Source: JAJDFU01 sp964641965 (GTDB lineage Bacteria; Bacteroidota; Bacteroidia; Chitinophagales; Saprospiraceae). Taken from it: a stretch of DNA of 60,377 nucleotides. Of this stretch, positions 9,185-17,080 are shown in pieces. Position 1 is the first letter of the stretch. Each line of letters begins with the position of its first letter. Both the position numbers and the translations under genes were made by a program. A model generated the notes under the pieces. It was given only the letters and a program-made list of their open reading frames with translations. It ran no database searches and had not been told where the DNA came from. The DNA lies in NCBI GenBank assembly GCA_964641965.1, contig CAZXLD010000028.1:1-60377 (forward strand). Direction: 5' to 3'.

Positions 9185-10720
9185 TTATTGCCAGAGTGGA
9201 TTTTGGTCCAATAAAGCATTTTGAAGCACCTCATCTTGCGGATAAGGATGGTATTGGTGTTTCTCTTCAATGTTGCCTGCAAACTCTTGTCCGTTTTCGG
9301 TCAGCCGTTCTTGAAGTACGCCCCAACGAATCAGGTCGTAGTACCTTTTTCCTTCGAAAGCAAACTCCATGATGCGCTGGTGTTCAACCTCAGCCATGAG
9401 TTCATCTACGTTACCGAAGGTCAATGGGGCCAGGTTTACCCGCTCCCGGATCTGATTCACTGCATCTCCCGCATCGGCCAGAGATCCGCCCGACATAGCC
9501 AAGGCTTCTGCATACATTAACAGGACATCCGAATACCGCATGATCCGGTCATTATTGGTGTTGGTTTCTGGGTCTTCGCAGGCCTGATTTACATTCAGGT
9601 ATTTGCGAAACCAGCCCTCAAAGTCCTCCGTCAGTTCATCACCATCTAAGGTAAAGCTCCCGCCATCCTGACATTCCAGTAATTCTTCAAGCTCAGAGAA
9701 TCGCTGTCCGAATAGTAAATAGCCACCTTGAAAGAATAGCGTGTTTAACAAACGCGTATCCAATTCGCCATCGACGGTGCGTTCCATTGACATTTCGTCG
9801 TAAAGAAACTGGGTTGGTGCAAAAACAATTTCACCGGCAATACCGGGTACACTACCTACAAATGCGCGCTCTTGCGTGGCAGAATAAACCCCTGGAAACA
9901 AGCCATACTGAATTTCGTAAATGGATTCACCATTATTCTCATTCGTCGGCAAAATATTGTTTACCCATTCTTCTTCTAAAGCATATACACCAGCGTCAAT
10001 GATTTCCTGAAATTCAGCAGCAGCAAGTGCATAGAAGCTATTGTCCTCCAGATAGCCGGCGCGATAGAGGTAGCACATACCCAACCAGGCAGTAGCTACA
10101 AACTTGTTGACGCGACCCAATTGTGGCGACTCTTCGGGTAATCCGTTCTTTCCGGCTATCAGGTCCGAAATAGCCTGGTCCCAAACTTCCTCAAACGTTT
10201 CTGAAGGTGCATTATCAAATTGATCTACTGTTTCGGCTGGTTCCAGTACAATAGGAACCCTGCCAAACCCATGAGCCAGACGGAAGTAGGCCGCCCCACG
10301 AAAGAAACGGGTTTCTGCTTCGATTAAAGCTGCTGCCTCTGGATCCAGGAAATCAGCATTTGCCAATTGGCTTAGTATAGTATTGGCACGAAAAATCAGG
10401 GTATATGAGCTACCCCAAAACTCCTCACCCAAATCACCTTCAGCGGAATTGACAAAGGCTCGGTATTGGGAAGGTTCTACGAAATCTGTAGTCGTAACGC
10501 GGATCCCGTCCGAACGCAAGTTGGCAGCAAAAGAAGCGCTACCCCATACGCCATTGAAGACCGGATACATGGTAGTAAGAGAGAGGTTGAAATCCTCTTC
10601 CGATTGAAAGAAGGTTTCGGCTGTAAGCACATTGGGATCCTGCAGGTCCAGCCAATCGCTTTTACAGGCTGCACTGGTCAAGATGATCCCAACGATCAAG
10701 ATTTTATTGATGAATTTCAT
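9185..10720 (-). CDS. susD: SusD/RagB family outer-membrane glycan-binding lipoprotein
   Basis: Surface lipoprotein that forms the lid on the SusC channel and captures oligosaccharides. It is 511 aa from the ATG at 10720; an upstream in-frame start at 10750 would place ten extra residues before the signal peptide. Lipobox LTSAAC is followed by KSDWLDLQDP, typical of SusD N-termini. TPR-like helices (AETRFFRGAAYFRLAHGFG) and the C-terminal motif EFAFEGKRYYDLIRWG are diagnostic. The start is 19 bp after the SusC stop, so both are co-transcribed. Identity as SusD-like is clear; the ligand is unknown. Confidence 0.95.
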   Translation of the reverse strand: MKFINKILIVGIILTSAACKSDWLDLQDPNVLTAETFFQSEEDFNLSLTTMYPVFNGVWGSASFAANLRSDGIRVTTTDFVEPSQYRAFVNSAEGDLGEEFWGSSYTLIFRANTILSQLANADFLDPEAAALIEAETRFFRGAAYFRLAHGFGRVPIVLEPAETVDQFDNAPSETFEEVWDQAISDLIAGKNGLPEESPQLGRVNKFVATAWLGMCYLYRAGYLEDNSFYALAAAEFQEIIDAGVYALEEEWVNNILPTNENNGESIYEIQYGLFPGVYSATQERAFVGSVPGIAGEIVFAPTQFLYDEMSMERTVDGELDTRLLNTLFFQGGYLLFGQRFSELEELLECQDGGSFTLDGDELTEDFEGWFRKYLNVNQACEDPETNTNNDRIMRYSDVLLMYAEALAMSGGSLADAGDAVNQIRERVNLAPLTFGNVDELMAEVEHQRIMEFAFEGKRYYDLIRWGVLQERLTENGQEFAGNIEEKHQYHPYPQDEVLQNALLDQNPLWQ

Positions 10721-10739
10721 GTTTTTTCGTTTTTGTGGG

Positions 10740-13700
10740 TTACAAACCAAGGTTTACACCAAAAAGGAAACTGCGTGACATTGGGACCGTACCCCGGTCG
10801 ATACCAGCACTAAAGAATCCATCGCGACCTTGCTCAGGATCGATACCGGAGTAGCCTGTGATTACGAATGGATTTTGCATGGTGAAGTAGAATCGAAGCC
10901 GGTTTATACCAAATCGTTCCATAGTAGCATCAGGCAAAGTATACCCAATCTGAATGAGCGGGAATTTTACGAAATCTCCTTTTTCCAAATAGCGATCGGA
11001 AGTGGGTCTGGAGTTCCAGTTCTCTTCCAGGTCGCGTGGATTATTTCGAGGGAAACTGGAATTCGGATTCGATACCGGATCGAAGGCATTCACCATATTG
11101 GTACTGAAGTTGGAAAAACCATAGGGCTGCTCGATCAGGTATTGAGGGCCATTGAAAATATGATGTCCGAAAGCGCCAAACATACTCACGGTAAAGTCAA
11201 CACCTCTGTAGTCCATAGTAATGTTCAAACCACCAGACCACTTGGGAAGTGCCTGACCGGAGAAAACCCGGTCACCTCCTTGTGCTTCATCCGTGATTTC
11301 ACCGTCTCCATTCACATCTACAAATCGAACGTCCCCAGGTTGGGCATTGGGTTGAATGGGCTCACCGTCTGCATTTACATAATTGTCGACTTCTTCCTGG
11401 GTTCTGAAAATACCATCAGTTGGAATCAACCAGAATTCAGCGGGTGAACGTCCTTGCCGGGTTTGTTGCACGTGCGGTACATCAAATTCGGGTTCTCCTC
11501 CAATGATCAAGGGTTCTGGCACCCGTGTCATGGTCGTTTTGATATAGGTCATATTGAGGTTGACATTCAGACTGAAGTCTCCCCAGCTATCGTTGTAGCC
11601 GATTTCAAATTCGACCCCTTCATTTTGAATTTCCCCGTCATTGGTAGAAACTTCACCACCACCTGCTGAAGGGGGTATAAGAATGGCAGAGAGCAATTGA
11701 TCTGTTGTTCGGTTGAACCAGTCAAAGTAACCGGTGATCTTGTTGTTGAACAAACCGAAGTCAAAGCCAATGTTGGTGGATTGAGATTCTTCCCAGCTAA
11801 TGAATGGGTTGATTGGACCAGGTGTGATCAACCCATTGGCGGCTGCTCCATTGAAGGTGTACCCCACGAACTGCAAGATGGCCTGCGGAGGATACGTTCC
11901 CGAACTGATACGGCCCAAGACACCGTAGCCACCCCGGATCTTTAATTCACTGATTACCCGACTCAAACCTGGCGAGTTTTGCCAGAACGGTTCCTGTGAA
12001 ATGCGCCATCCCAAAGAGAATCCTGGGAAATTACCCCAGCGCTCGTCGGGTACAAAGCTGGAAGTACCATCTCGGCGGAAATTAACCGTTACCAAATAGC
12101 GGGAATCAAAAGAGTAAGAAATTTGGGAAATGATAGAATTTAGTCGACTTCTGGTTTCACTTCCGAATAATTCGGTAAAGTTGGGATTCGCTCCCGGGCC
12201 GTCCAGGGTGCTGGTTAGGTCAGAAAGGAAATCTCCTTTGAAACCACCCAAACCACGCGTATCAAACTGCTGCGCTACAAAACCGACTAAGGCATTGATC
12301 GAATGCCGGTTGAACACCCGGTTGTAGGTAAGGGTATTCTCAAGTGTCCAGTTGGATTCCTGGTTTTCGGATTCATCGATCGACCGCTCCAGATCGAAAT
12401 ATTCTTCCGGCTGGCTAAAGGTTCTTGTCCTGGTCCTGAGGCGAATTTGGCTCAAGTTGTAGGTACCTGTTAATTTATAGCTCAACCCTTTTACGATTTC
12501 AAGCTGCCCGTAGGTGCTCAATTGCAAGTTATTGATTCCAATATCCTGACTCCAGAATTCATTGTAATCCAGAGGGTTACGAATCAAGGCTTCCGGGTTG
12601 TCACCGCCTCCCCAGTAGAAGGAACTATTTCGTGGCCGGTCACCCACATTGGCAGGGTCCGGGTTCACTCCAAAGGGGGAAAAATAGGGGTACATTACAA
12701 TCGCGTTGTAATAGACCGAACGGCTAAAAGCGTAAGGTTCCGAATCTGTATTGGAGGTGGAAAGTCCGATGGTCTGTCCAAACTTCAGTCGCTTGCCAAC
12801 ATTGAAATCGCCGGACCCGCGCACGTTGAATCGCTCATAGGCCGTTCCTAGTGCAATACCATCCTGATTTCTGTAACCGGCAGAAACCCGATAGTTTCCA
12901 AAGTCACCACTACCGGATACGGCCAGGTTGTGGCTGGTCTGGAATGCCGGATCGAACACCTGATCATACCAATCGTAATCGTCAAATTGACTAGGGTTGG
13001 CCAGATAATCCAGTGCTGCCTGAGGAATCAGGTCGCCTTGGCTCAGGTCATCCCCGTACATGCTTTGAAGAATCTGGATGTACTCTTGGGAGTTGGCTAA
13101 ATCCGGGCCGGCATAGGGTGTGGAAACCCCAACGTTTCCGTTGTAGTCGAGATTAACCCGACCTTTTTTTCCTTTTTTGGTGGTCACCAGTACCACTCCG
13201 TTTGCAGCTCGGTTTCCATAAATTGCCGCGGCTGCAGCATCCTTCAGAATCTGAATAGACTCGATATCATTCGGGTCTAGGTTTTCAAGGCCTGTTGACT
13301 GAACAATCCCTGCTTCTCCTTGAACGTTTTCGCCGGCTCGAAACTGCAATCCCTGCAACTGTACCCCGTCCACGATTACAAGTGGATTGGATTGGCCGAA
13401 GGGAGAGCTGATCCCACGAATATTGAAGTTGACCCCGGCTCCTGGCGAACCATCAGTATAGTTGATCTGCACACCAGTTACGTTTCCTTGCAAGGATTGG
13501 GTGACATCCGGAGTAACCCTTTTTTCGAGATTTTCAATATCTACGGATGCAACGGCACCGGTTACTTTGGAGCGTTGCTGAGAAGTGTAACCAATTACAA
13601 CAACTTCGGAGAGTCGCTGAGAGGTAAAGGAGATCTCAATATCCAAACTGGTTTGTCCGGCTATTGGAACCTCTGTAGTACCATAACCCGTGTAACTGAC

Positions 13701-13937
13701 CAATAGGGTGTCATTGGGGTCGGCGGTTATGGTATAAGATCCATCAAAATCGGTAATGGTTCCGGATGCATCACCCTTAATCAACACGTTTACCCCGGGA
13801 AGCGTCTCGCCGGACTGACTGTCGGTAATGATGCCCGAAACTTCGATTTGGCCGTACAGAAACCCCGATGTGCTGAAGAGCAGCATTAGGAGGACGGGCC
13901 ATCTAAAAAATAGCCGTTTGGCTTTGGTAGGTCCCAT
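10740..13937 (-). CDS. susC: SusC/RagA family TonB-dependent outer-membrane transporter
   Basis: TonB-dependent importer, 1065 aa. A signal peptide (residues 1-29, ending FLYGQ) is followed by a carboxypeptidase-like regulatory beta-sandwich (VSGIITDSQSGETLPGVNV), the TonB box region SEVVVIGYTSQ, a plug domain with NFNIRGISSPFG and PLVIVDGVQL, the SusC signature NGVVLVTTKKGKKG, and a 22-strand barrel ending in SFLFGVNLGL. It heads the minus-strand operon with SusD. A 571-bp intergenic region separates it from the divergent LamG gene, and an inverted repeat lies about 143 bp upstream. Imports oligosaccharides in partnership with SusD; substrate unknown. Confidence 0.96.
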   Translation of the reverse strand: MGPTKAKRLFFRWPVLLMLLFSTSGFLYGQIEVSGIITDSQSGETLPGVNVLIKGDASGTITDFDGSYTITADPNDTLLVSYTGYGTTEVPIAGQTSLDIEISFTSQRLSEVVVIGYTSQQRSKVTGAVASVDIENLEKRVTPDVTQSLQGNVTGVQINYTDGSPGAGVNFNIRGISSPFGQSNPLVIVDGVQLQGLQFRAGENVQGEAGIVQSTGLENLDPNDIESIQILKDAAAAAIYGNRAANGVVLVTTKKGKKGRVNLDYNGNVGVSTPYAGPDLANSQEYIQILQSMYGDDLSQGDLIPQAALDYLANPSQFDDYDWYDQVFDPAFQTSHNLAVSGSGDFGNYRVSAGYRNQDGIALGTAYERFNVRGSGDFNVGKRLKFGQTIGLSTSNTDSEPYAFSRSVYYNAIVMYPYFSPFGVNPDPANVGDRPRNSSFYWGGGDNPEALIRNPLDYNEFWSQDIGINNLQLSTYGQLEIVKGLSYKLTGTYNLSQIRLRTRTRTFSQPEEYFDLERSIDESENQESNWTLENTLTYNRVFNRHSINALVGFVAQQFDTRGLGGFKGDFLSDLTSTLDGPGANPNFTELFGSETRSRLNSIISQISYSFDSRYLVTVNFRRDGTSSFVPDERWGNFPGFSLGWRISQEPFWQNSPGLSRVISELKIRGGYGVLGRISSGTYPPQAILQFVGYTFNGAAANGLITPGPINPFISWEESQSTNIGFDFGLFNNKITGYFDWFNRTTDQLLSAILIPPSAGGGEVSTNDGEIQNEGVEFEIGYNDSWGDFSLNVNLNMTYIKTTMTRVPEPLIIGGEPEFDVPHVQQTRQGRSPAEFWLIPTDGIFRTQEEVDNYVNADGEPIQPNAQPGDVRFVDVNGDGEITDEAQGGDRVFSGQALPKWSGGLNITMDYRGVDFTVSMFGAFGHHIFNGPQYLIEQPYGFSNFSTNMVNAFDPVSNPNSSFPRNNPRDLEENWNSRPTSDRYLEKGDFVKFPLIQIGYTLPDATMERFGINRLRFYFTMQNPFVITGYSGIDPEQGRDGFFSAGIDRGTVPMSRSFLFGVNLGL

Positions 13938-14079
13938 AGAAAAATCTTTGGTTCAAAGTGAGTATAAAAAGTAGGTTAATGACTGCTGCTCCAAAGTTTT
14001 CATGCAGGGTTTGGCTGGCTTGACCGCCAGACCCTTTTGGTTTGTGGGGGACCCAATCTTTCCATGGGCCAGACTGAGG

Positions 14080-14106
14080 TTAGAAAGTACGAAAAATACT
14101 TTCTAA
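14080..14106. promoter_or_regulatory. 10-bp perfect inverted repeat upstream of SusC
   Basis: TTAGAAAGTA and TACTTTCTAA are separated by 7 bp. The half-sites TTAGAAA/TTTCTAA are those of the 17-bp palindromes elsewhere in the window, but in everted order. The site lies 143 bp before the SusC start. It is a candidate regulator-binding site for the SusCD operon; binding is not shown. Confidence 0.4.
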
Positions 14107-14450
14107 TTGTCCAAAAGTAAGAATTTTAACTATTCAAACAGGTTTATATTTTATTTTTATTGCCCATAAGACAAAAAAGTTTTTTCAAAAGCATACGCTC
14201 CCAATTATATTTCTTCTAAAGAAACATAATAAGGGGTGATCGGTGATTTTGTTCATTGCTTTTCTCCTGGCATATTCCTTGTGTTTCATTGCTTCACCTG
14301 CTTTTATACGGCAGCTGTTTCTTCGTTGAGAAGGCCTGTTTTTTGGGCCTCTGTGTCAAATCTTGCTGTTGGAAAGAGGGAAACCTTCTTCTCAAGTGAT
14401 TGGTCGAATTCATTCACGTCACAGCAGGTTGGTGTATTTATTACATTAAG

Positions 14451-14467
14451 TTTCTAACCGTTAATAA
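14451..14467 (+). promoter_or_regulatory. palindromic operator candidate upstream of LamG paralogue 2
   Basis: TTTCTAACCGTTAATAA matches the consensus shared by five sites in the window. It is 42 bp upstream of the ATG at 14509 and overlaps the right part of a possible -7 element (TAAGTTTC), the position expected of a repressor site. Confidence 0.55.
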
Positions 14468-14508
14468 GTATTATTGCATTGGTCCTTTACTACGGAAGAG
14501 TCATTTCC

Positions 14509-17076
14509 ATGAAGCTATCTTACTACCTCGTATTTTGGTGCGCTTTGCTAGCTTGGAAGCCATCCTTTGCTCAGGCCGACCCAACTCCAGGTAATTTTAA
14601 AGCATATTATACCAACCTGGGTGAATCCCAGCCCGCGTTGGTACCATTCCAGGATTCCTTGTTTGGGAAATATCAGGATGTGGTTGTGGCTATGGATGGG
14701 TTAGGGCAGGTCCAATTCGGCCGTTCGACCAGCAGTTTACCGCTTTGGGTCACTCCCGAAGGAACCTGGGTTTTTGAAGAGCTTATAGTACGTGCAGGTG
14801 ACGGCCCTCCCGAGCGCCCCGATTTAATCAGCCGATATGCACATGTCCGAATTTTGGATGCTTCATCCGATTCCATTTGTATTCATTGGCGTTATTATCC
14901 GGATTTTCAACAAGTGGAATGGAATGGGATAGTAGAAGAATATTTTACCTTTTTCCCTACTGGTAAAGTGACTCGAAAGTTGTGCGTTGGAACCTTGCGT
15001 TTCCAGGATTGGCGAAGTCAAAAGACTACCAGAACATACGAATACCAGTTGAGTAAAAACGGCATCTCACCAATAGGAGAGCAGGCCGTAAAACAACACA
15101 AGAAAGACTTCTCCATTACTCCTAAACCTACCTTTCCATTACCGCTGCCTTTCCGATTTGATTTTGAAGGTCGAGATCCGGATTCGGTGGTGGAACAACT
15201 TTCTTCCCGATCCTTTGAGCTCGCTGGTTATCAGTCTATTCGGAAAAAAGGAATAGTTGGATCTGCCTTGCAACTGGATGGTTACTATGGAGGGCTGATT
15301 TTTCCAACTGTCGACCAGTTACCTACGGAAAAGGGCATGACGGTTTCCGGCTGGCTGGCTCTGGCCGCCTATCCGTTCGATTGGGCACCATTGATACAGC
15401 AGGCAGACTGGGGAAAATCGGGTTTTTATCTGGGGGTAGATCAACAAGGCTTTCCAGGATTTCATTTTCAAATCGGGGAGGAATGGGTTTCTCTGGTTGG
15501 GAAGGACTCCTTGCCTTTATTTTCCTGGCACCACCTGGCTGCTTCTTTTGAACCCGATGGTGCGATTCGCTTATATGTAAATGGACAATCAGTGGCTAGC
15601 TCAGCCTCAGGATCAAGAGATTTATCCGAATCAGATGCTCCGCTAAGCATTGGCCTGAATACTCAAAAGATGCCAGCTATCGAGGGTCGAATCCGAATTG
15701 GTAAATATGCTTCCTTGTTTGGCCTGGATGGACTTATCGATCAAGTGGAACTACTTCCAAAATCCCTCCAGGCAGCGGAGGTACGCAGGCTATTTGAAAA
15801 GGAAACAATACCAGACTTTCCCAATCCTGATCTCGAAACGAGAGATTTTCCAGCATTACCTGAAAGCAGTGGATTCAAGGCGGAATATACAACATTGGAA
15901 TACCACTCAAGCTGGGATCAATTGTGGCGCGTGGGAGATCAGGCAGATATTGTGGTGCATTTCCCCGATATGCCTGCCAAGTTGGTTTTCTGGCGGGGAA
16001 CCAGTTATGGTCCCTTCTTTGTCACTGAAAACAACCAGTGGATCGGAGACCAGAGTAACGAGGATTATCGATTGATCGAGTATGAAGGTGAAGCGGAAGG
16101 GTGCTTGGAGCATATGTCCGATAAGCAATGTCGACATTCCCATGTCCGCATCGTTGAGAATCATCCGGCACGGATAGTCATTCACTGGCGATACGGCCTA
16201 GTGGATTCGCGTTATCTCTTTTCCCCTGCCAATACGGGTTTTGGGACCTGGTCGGATGAATACTGGACGATTTATCCGGACGGGTCGGCTGTTCGGCATC
16301 TTGCCCGGGGGAAGGTGTTTGGTGATGGATGGGTGGAAACGATGTTTCTGAATGCACCGGGGACCAAGCCGGAAGATAATGTAACCATGCAGGCTTTCAG
16401 TTTGATCGACGGGTCGGGTAAACGGCAGGATCTTAGTTGGAAAGATGGATCTCCGGATTTTGAACAGGAAGATCACCTGCTGGCGATGGTCAACTCCCAG
16501 TCTGATTACCGCATGTACAATATTTTTCCCTCGGGCTCTGGGGTAGAAATTTTCGGTGGGCACAACCCTAACTCCCATTTTCATTGGTGGAACCACTGGC
16601 CGGTAAGTCAGATCACAAGTGACGGCCGAGGGGCGAAAGCGGCAGATCGAATGGCTCATTCTTCCCTGGCCTGGGGTGCTCCGGAAGGAGATTGCCTCAT
16701 GTATGGAATGACCGATCACCCCATCGATGCCTTAGTTCCCAAAGCTATTAGCTGGAATGATCCTCCTGGGATTGAAATAGAAAAAGGAGCGGCATCAGCC
16801 GAATTTGTACAAGAGGAAAATGCCTACCATGTAAGGGTTACTGCCAACAAGCTTTCCTTTACGGTACTAGCCAATTCCGATCAGCCTTTAATTCAGCCGG
16901 CTTTCGTCCTGCAGGATTGGACCGGTGAGGCGGTTCAAGTTTTGGTAAATGGAGTGTCACTAGGTACTTCAGACTTTCGATACGGAATTCCCCAGCACTT
17001 GCCCAGTGACAAGCTGGTCTTGTGGATGGATCTTAAAACAACCAAACCAACACATATAACCATTGAAAAAATCTGA
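14509..17076 (+). CDS. two-module LamG secreted protein, paralogue 2
   Basis: Secreted protein of 855 aa. The ATG at 14509 opens a Sec signal peptide ending PSFAQ; a TTG ten codons upstream would only add non-signal sequence. Order: module A (about 30-160, with degenerate FGRSTSS in place of FVFWRG, but ICIHWRY kept); LamG (about 205-425, ending DGLIDQVELLP); module B (from about 450) with LVFWRGTSYGPF, MSDKQCRHSHVRI, IVIHWRY, DEYWTIYPDG and WNHWPVSQITSDGRGA followed by HSSL; C-terminal domain PAFVLQDW. It lacks the acidic insertion of paralogue 1. Its stop is 4 bp before the next paralogue's ATG, so the two are translationally coupled. Function unknown; probably a glycan lyase, hydrolase or binding protein of the PUL. 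Confidence 0.8.
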   Translation: MKLSYYLVFWCALLAWKPSFAQADPTPGNFKAYYTNLGESQPALVPFQDSLFGKYQDVVVAMDGLGQVQFGRSTSSLPLWVTPEGTWVFEELIVRAGDGPPERPDLISRYAHVRILDASSDSICIHWRYYPDFQQVEWNGIVEEYFTFFPTGKVTRKLCVGTLRFQDWRSQKTTRTYEYQLSKNGISPIGEQAVKQHKKDFSITPKPTFPLPLPFRFDFEGRDPDSVVEQLSSRSFELAGYQSIRKKGIVGSALQLDGYYGGLIFPTVDQLPTEKGMTVSGWLALAAYPFDWAPLIQQADWGKSGFYLGVDQQGFPGFHFQIGEEWVSLVGKDSLPLFSWHHLAASFEPDGAIRLYVNGQSVASSASGSRDLSESDAPLSIGLNTQKMPAIEGRIRIGKYASLFGLDGLIDQVELLPKSLQAAEVRRLFEKETIPDFPNPDLETRDFPALPESSGFKAEYTTLEYHSSWDQLWRVGDQADIVVHFPDMPAKLVFWRGTSYGPFFVTENNQWIGDQSNEDYRLIEYEGEAEGCLEHMSDKQCRHSHVRIVENHPARIVIHWRYGLVDSRYLFSPANTGFGTWSDEYWTIYPDGSAVRHLARGKVFGDGWVETMFLNAPGTKPEDNVTMQAFSLIDGSGKRQDLSWKDGSPDFEQEDHLLAMVNSQSDYRMYNIFPSGSGVEIFGGHNPNSHFHWWNHWPVSQITSDGRGAKAADRMAHSSLAWGAPEGDCLMYGMTDHPIDALVPKAISWNDPPGIEIEKGAASAEFVQEENAYHVRVTANKLSFTVLANSDQPLIQPAFVLQDWTGEAVQVLVNGVSLGTSDFRYGIPQHLPSDKLVLWMDLKTTKPTHITIEKI

Positions 17077-17080
17077 ATCT

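Larger units (their letters stand above)
13938..14508. other. divergent regulatory region between SusC and LamG paralogue 2
   Basis: 571 bp without a gene; A/T-rich around 14100-14230. It must carry both promoters of the PUL. It holds the inverted repeat at 14080-14106 and the palindrome at 14451-14467 (separate entries), the latter overlapping a TAAGTTTC sequence that resembles a Bacteroidota -7 box. The open stretch within 14236-14457 shows no protein-like features. Confidence 0.6.

Noticed and set aside
14236..14457. 73-codon frame in the SusC/LamG intergenic region
   Set aside because: Low-complexity, Cys/Phe-rich translation without motifs, and it overlaps the operator and promoter region.
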